From: a bacterium
GTDB taxonomy: Bacteria; Patescibacteriota; Minisyncoccia; Minisyncoccales; RBG-13-42-11
Direction of reading: 5' to 3'
Assembly: GCA_030646565.1 (NCBI GenBank)
Contig: JAUSLA010000043.1
Location: 1-15,358, forward strand
DNA length: 15,358 nucleotides
Below, in pieces: positions 12,487 through 15,358 of this stretch. Under the pieces are notes generated by a model. It saw only the letters and a list, made by a program, of their open reading frames with translations. It ran no database searches and was not told the origin of the DNA. The translations under genes and the position numbers were made by a program. Position 1 is the first letter of the stretch. Every line of letters starts with the position of its first letter.

Positions 12487-12882
12487 TAAATCGACTTGTT
12501 CTCTACTAGAACTCTATTTTTGCCAAACATCCTCTTACCATATCTCGTCCGCGCGTAACGCGAAACTTTTTATCGGAACCCTGCATTCTTACTTCCGCAT
12601 CGCCGCTTGTAAAAAAGAGGTCAATCTATGTAAAAATACAGTAATCTATGCAGGAATGGAATCGGGATCCTCGGAAAAGACTCAGCATTTGAAGAGAATA
12701 AAAAATCGCCTCTTTGACGATTTTCCAGTTGGTACCGTATTCTATGGCTCCGCGCGCTTCACGCATTTCGAACCGCAATTTGGCATATTCCCGGCAACAT
12801 TCTTGCCCGTCCGAAGCCTTGGCGAAGGCGGGTCTCCGTTTAAGATCGTGAATTACTGGTAGTTAGCAGTAATTCCTAAAAC
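12487..12882. other. Gene-poor stretch with repeats and decayed sequence
   Basis: No convincing gene on either strand. It holds a CGCG-TAA-CGCG palindrome near 12550, the octamer AATCTATG twice (near 12622 and 12643), a hairpin with T tracts on both strands (AAAATCG 12702-12708 / CGATTTT 12718-12724), and the GC-rich CCCG...CGGG repeat at 12806-12832. A plus-strand frame at 12656-12862 runs through that repeat and is rejected. Confidence 0.5.
12806..12832. repeat. 27-bp CCCG...CGGG dispersed repeat
   Basis: The arms CCCGTCC and GGCGGG flank CCTTGG at the centre. The minus strand of 6449-6473 carries a closely related 25-bp version. This repeat type is very common in Patescibacteria genomes (from memory). 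Confidence 0.65.
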
Positions 12883-12908
12883 GAAAGAGGACGCTAGTCG
12901 TCCTCTTC
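12875..12908 (-). terminator. Terminator overlapping the DUF5667 gene stop
   Basis: GAGGACG (12887-12893) pairs with CGTCCTC (12899-12905), extended by A-T and G-C pairs to 12883/12908. The loop contains the TAG stop codon, so the last Asp/Glu codons form one arm. A short T run (GTTTTAGG) follows on the minus strand. Confidence 0.75.
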
Positions 12909-13922
12909 GTCGTTGCCGGCATCACGAAGTTTTTCTTCTGCCCTGCGAGCGGCTTCTTTAGCTTTCTCTTGCTCTTTTTCCAGGCGCTCGGCTTCTTTCT
13001 CGGCTCCTTCTTTCGCTCGTTCTTCTTGTTCTTCTTTCAGCTCCTCTTCCTCTTCTTTGGCTTCATCTAAATCCTCAATTGCATCTTCTACTTTTTCAAG
13101 GCTTTTTTCTGCCTGCTTGGCTAATTGTTTCGCGCCAACATAGTTCTCTTTAGTGAAGAGTTCTTTGGCTTGTGCAAGGAGTTTATCAAATTTTTCAAAC
13201 GCTTCCGCAGGCACACTCACACCCTCCTCGGCGGCCTCATCCAGCACTTCTTGCTTTTCCTCTTCAGCTTCTTTTATGGCTTTTTCCGCATCCTCTTTTT
13301 TCTCCATCTCCCTCTCAATCTTTTCTTCTTCCTGTTCTAATGCTTCTTCCTGCTCTTCTTCTTTGATCTCCAAGAGTTCTTTCTGAGCTTTTATTTCACC
13401 GAGCTCCTTTAGCAATGCTTCAACTTGAGCGGTATTTCCGGCTCGTCTTGCCTCGCGAATTTTTGCTTTGAGCTCGTCCTCTTTTGCTTCAAGTGAGCGT
13501 TTTTGATCTTTGAATGCCTGTTTCAAGGCCTCTTTGTTTGCGTCAAAATCCTCACTAATGCTTTTGGCGAGCTCGCTTACGTCTTTTCCTTTGTTCTTTT
13601 GTTTGATAACAATTTCAGCCGCATTACCCAAGTGCTCCTGAAGTCGAGATTGAGCCACTTCCAATCCTTTAGCATTCACGCCTTTCGTTTCCAAGATAAT
13701 CTTAATTTCAGCGATACGCTCGGCGGCAAAAGTAATTTGAAGGCGAGCTTTACCTTCTGGGTTAAAAGTAAAAAATTCCCGCAGTGTTTCTTCTAGTTTA
13801 TCAAGAAAATAAAAAGGACTTTCTGGGGTAAGCCCCGCGTTGGGCAACGCCACCGGCTCATGAGCAAAAGCAACAACGGGAATAAATAGAAGCGAAATAA
13901 GAATAGATTTTATAGTTTTCAT
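12894..13922 (-). CDS. Exported DUF5667 protein with long charged coiled coil
   Basis: A 342-aa protein counted from the ATG at 13922, which is preferred over 13946 because it directly precedes the signal peptide (residues 1-20, ending VVAFA) and follows a clear promoter. Residues ~27-125 form a DUF5667 domain (LTPESPFYFLDKLEETLREFF, quoted in part as SPFYFLDKLEETL, then a TFNPEGKARLQ segment and an AERIAEI helix), a helical domain of unknown role in secreted proteins of Patescibacteria and others. The rest is one long Glu/Lys-rich coiled coil ending in acidic residues. It probably acts outside the membrane as a structural or scaffold protein. The -10 box is 9 nt before the ATG, so the mRNA is nearly leaderless. 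It stands alone, with its own promoter and terminator. Confidence 0.8.
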   Translation of the reverse strand: MKTIKSILISLLFIPVVAFAHEPVALPNAGLTPESPFYFLDKLEETLREFFTFNPEGKARLQITFAAERIAEIKIILETKGVNAKGLEVAQSRLQEHLGNAAEIVIKQKNKGKDVSELAKSISEDFDANKEALKQAFKDQKRSLEAKEDELKAKIREARRAGNTAQVEALLKELGEIKAQKELLEIKEEEQEEALEQEEEKIEREMEKKEDAEKAIKEAEEEKQEVLDEAAEEGVSVPAEAFEKFDKLLAQAKELFTKENYVGAKQLAKQAEKSLEKVEDAIEDLDEAKEEEEELKEEQEERAKEGAEKEAERLEKEQEKAKEAARRAEEKLRDAGNDEEDD

Positions 13923-13931
13923 AGTGCCTTC

Positions 13932-13960
13932 ATAATACCAAATCAATTTAATGCTATCAA
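13932..13960 (-). promoter_or_regulatory. Promoter of the DUF5667 gene
   Basis: Minus strand: TTGATA (13955-13960), a 17-nt spacer and TATTAT (13932-13937) preceded by TGG. All parts are close to consensus. Confidence 0.75.
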
Positions 13961-14006
13961 CTTGATTTTTGCACAGGACGATATTACCCCGTGTCGCACC
14001 GCGCGC

Positions 14007-14019
14007 GCCGCCAAGCGGC
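14007..14019. repeat. GCCGC-CAA-GCGGC hairpin in a GC-rich patch
   Basis: A perfect 5-bp stem with a 3-nt loop, next to an alternating CG run (14001-14008). The patch is much richer in GC than its surroundings. No gene crosses it. Confidence 0.5.
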
Positions 14020-14080
14020 TCTCTTCTTTATTGCCACGCAAATTTGTATCAAAACATTCTTTGATGGTGTTCATGTTTGA

Positions 14081-14146
14081 TTAAAGAAGGTCGGCGAGTT
14101 CTTCTTGCTCGTCCTTGTCAAATTCATCGGGATCAAGCCCCCTCGC
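14081..14146 (-). pseudogene. Short coding-like remnant downstream of the toxin gene
   Basis: Between a TAA and a second TAA the minus strand reads KKNWKARGLDPDEFDKDE followed by an acidic helix-like end. The composition looks like a real C-terminus, but there is no start codon. It may be the end of a lost gene. Nothing else in 13961-14198 looks coding. Confidence 0.25.
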
Positions 14147-14198
14147 TTTCCAATTTTTCTTTTATTTCTTTTTTCCGCTCTTTTCTTCGTCTATAAAA

Positions 14199-14531
14199 TT
14201 ATTTTCCGAGAAAATTTTTTATACGATCCCTATCTTCGTTCGCTTGCTCGCCTTTGAAATATAACTCAATAAAATCAATAGTTTTTATAGATTCTCTGTA
14301 GGCGTAGATAACTCTAAGCGATCTGTCGCGAAGCGCACGGCAAGCCATGCGCGCTTTCACAATTGTTATCACTTCAGTTGAATGTATAATAACAAAATTT
14401 TTCCCAACGCCGGTTGGAGCAGCAATCAGAATCTTTTTAAACTTTTCAAAATCATCATCCAGTGTTTTATATTTTTTGGAAAGCCGTTTAAATTCTTTTT
14501 CAAATTCCGCGAGGGCATTAAAGTGGTTCAT
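14199..14531 (-). CDS. RelE/HigB-like toxin
   Basis: A 110-aa basic protein. FEKEFKRLSKKYKTLDDDFEKF (residues ~10-31, quoted in part as FEKEFKRLSKKYKTL) is the typical first helix pair of RelE-superfamily toxins. The core has VKARMACRALR, a strand LRVIYAYRE, FIELYFKGEQANEDRDRI and a final short helix. Members usually cleave mRNA at the ribosome, though the catalytic residues differ among families and cannot be assigned here. It overlaps the antitoxin gene by 14 nt, implying coupled translation and one promoter. A weak TAAGG precedes the ATG. Length and order (antitoxin first) fit a type II toxin-antitoxin operon. Activity is inferred from family only. Confidence 0.8.
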   Translation of the reverse strand: MNHFNALAEFEKEFKRLSKKYKTLDDDFEKFKKILIAAPTGVGKNFVIIHSTEVITIVKARMACRALRDRSLRVIYAYRESIKTIDFIELYFKGEQANEDRDRIKNFLGK

Positions 14532-15300
14532 ATTGCCTTACAGAAGTTTCCTCGGGTCGGTAAAATACATGCTCGTATTCCAAAATCTCTTTCTCTTTTG
14601 CCGTAATCCATGGCGTATCAAGATGAGACAGCGCGGAAATTTGCATGGCGGTTAAGTCACCGAGGCGATCAATCTCCCAGTCAATATGAGCGAGCTCCTG
14701 GGCGGAAAGCGCGGACAAGTCAAGCGCCTCGTTTGGATTTACTAAGTATTTGGTTTGTTCGTGCTTGTAAAACTTGCTCTTTATCTTCTCAACTTTTCCT
14801 CTTTTTTCCATGTGGTCAATTATTTTTGCAAACATGACGGGAGTGGGACCGTAATGATTTTTAATATACTTGGCGCCAATAAGCTGGTTCTCAAATTTTT
14901 CGTAATAATCAAAATCAATGAAATATAACAGTTTGTAGAGTACTGTCTGTCCGATGTTCGGCTTGCCGCCTATTTTTGCGAGAATATATAAAAGCGTCTG
15001 CTCAAACTTTTCCGCTTTCTCTTGCGGGACGCTGATGCGAATCTCGTCCCCGGCTTCTTGCTTTTGTTTCTTTTTACTCTCAATATTTACAATTGTTTTC
15101 GCATCTTCTTTCCCCTCCAAAAAGTTTTCAAATGAAATATCAAAAACCTCCGTCAATTTCTTGGCTTCGGTAATGGTCAAATCTCGCTTACCCTGCTCAA
15201 TCTGTATATAGGTCGGGCGAGAAATTTTAAGCGCGGACGCTAAAAACTCTTGCGTCAGATTGCGCTTCTTGCGTTGTTCTTGAATAAATTTAGCAAGCAT
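14518..15300 (-). CDS. HTH-Panacea (DUF4065) antitoxin
   Basis: A 260-aa fusion. Residues ~4-60 are an Xre-type helix-turn-helix (QEQRKKRNLTQEFLASALK, then SRPTYIQIEQGKR), which should bind the operon's own promoter. After a charged linker (~65-95), residues ~98-240 are a Panacea/DUF4065 domain: KLLYFIDFDYYEKF, AKYIKNHYGPTP, and SHLDTPW (225-231). Panacea is an antitoxin domain known to neutralise many unrelated toxins, and the next gene encodes a RelE-like toxin, so this is a PanAT-type pair. The ATG at 15300 lies 6 nt after a near-perfect promoter, giving a leaderless mRNA. The start is well supported because the helix-turn-helix begins at once. Confidence 0.88.
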   Translation of the reverse strand: MLAKFIQEQRKKRNLTQEFLASALKISRPTYIQIEQGKRDLTITEAKKLTEVFDISFENFLEGKEDAKTIVNIESKKKQKQEAGDEIRISVPQEKAEKFEQTLLYILAKIGGKPNIGQTVLYKLLYFIDFDYYEKFENQLIGAKYIKNHYGPTPVMFAKIIDHMEKRGKVEKIKSKFYKHEQTKYLVNPNEALDLSALSAQELAHIDWEIDRLGDLTAMQISALSHLDTPWITAKEKEILEYEHVFYRPEETSVRQYEPL

Positions 15301-15306
15301 GATTCC

Positions 15307-15335
15307 AGTATAGGAAATGTAGGAATTCTTGTCAA
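15307..15335 (-). promoter_or_regulatory. Promoter of the toxin-antitoxin operon, with possible operator repeats
   Basis: Minus strand: TTGACA (15330-15335), a 17-nt spacer and TATACT (15307-15312), 6 nt before the ATG. The spacer and -10 contain TTCCTACAT followed directly by TTCCTATAC, a 9-bp direct repeat on one helix face that could bind the antitoxin. Confidence 0.85.
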
Positions 15336-15358
15336 TAGCAATGTAAAGAAGTTATACA

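Noticed and set aside
12620..12652. AATCTATG repeated twice, considered as a CRISPR or iteron start
   Set aside because: Only two 8-bp copies with no regular spacing or further units.
12656..12862. Plus-strand ORF of 68 codons
   Set aside because: It runs through the dispersed repeat at 12806-12832 (giving PVRSLGEGGSP, a typical translated repeat), has no ribosome site, and crosses a terminator-like hairpin.
12913..13386. Ser/Phe-rich plus-strand ORFs
   Set aside because: They are antisense shadows of the Glu/Lys-rich coiled coil of the DUF5667 gene.

Overview
The window looks like a piece of a Candidate Phyla Radiation (Patescibacteria, probably Parcubacteria-like) chromosome. The evidence is a low-GC sequence, an archaeal-type UMP kinase, a 62-residue CxxC...CxxC zinc ribbon, a DUF5667 protein with a long charged coiled coil, a matrixin-like protease, secreted FnIII proteins ending in a peptidoglycan-binding domain, and many short GC-rich palindromes of the kind scattered through such genomes. 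TGA is used as a stop (149-aa gene), so the standard bacterial code applies rather than the TGA=Gly code of Gracilibacteria/Absconditabacteria. The lineage is inferred from gene content, not from a marker gene. No rRNA, tRNA, CRISPR array or transposase was recognised.

Layout. Almost every gene is on the minus strand; the exception is the zinc ribbon at 3313-3501. (1) 1-2988: a terminator, then a 918-aa secreted GH5-like glycosidase with FnIII and peptidoglycan-binding domains. (2) 2951-3540: a hairpin-rich gap, a strong plus-strand promoter, a ~170-nt leader that may be structured, the zinc-ribbon gene and its terminator. (3) 3669-6477: UMP kinase followed by an ABC exporter, with a second copy of the kinase's 3' tail just beyond the exporter. 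(4) 6541-9018: four small genes (two Cys-rich proteins, an unknown, a lipoprotein), each with a strong Shine-Dalgarno, plus several terminators and a palindrome cluster. (5) 9091-11052: a short STAS-like ORF, a matrixin-like protease, a YtxH-like protein and a small membrane protein. (6) 11091-12908: a histidine kinase lacking its phospho-acceptor His, a cupin, a C-terminal protein remnant and 400 bp of decayed sequence. (7) 12894-15335: the DUF5667 coiled-coil protein and a Panacea antitoxin / RelE-like toxin pair with a near-consensus promoter.

Two themes recur. First, translation starts fall into two classes. Five genes (GH5, protease, membrane protein, DUF5667, antitoxin) have their -10 box only 6-9 nt before the ATG, predicting leaderless mRNAs, while the 6.6-8.9 kb block uses strong AAAGGAG ribosome sites. 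Second, the DNA is littered with small palindromes: perfect hairpins with 3-nt loops, a terminator/promoter module seen three times, and a ~90-bp palindrome cluster read in frame inside the UMP kinase gene. Together with the duplicated kinase tail, the headless kinase and the gene fragments, this points to repeat-driven remodelling. The only recognisable multi-gene system is the toxin-antitoxin pair, which belongs to a known class.
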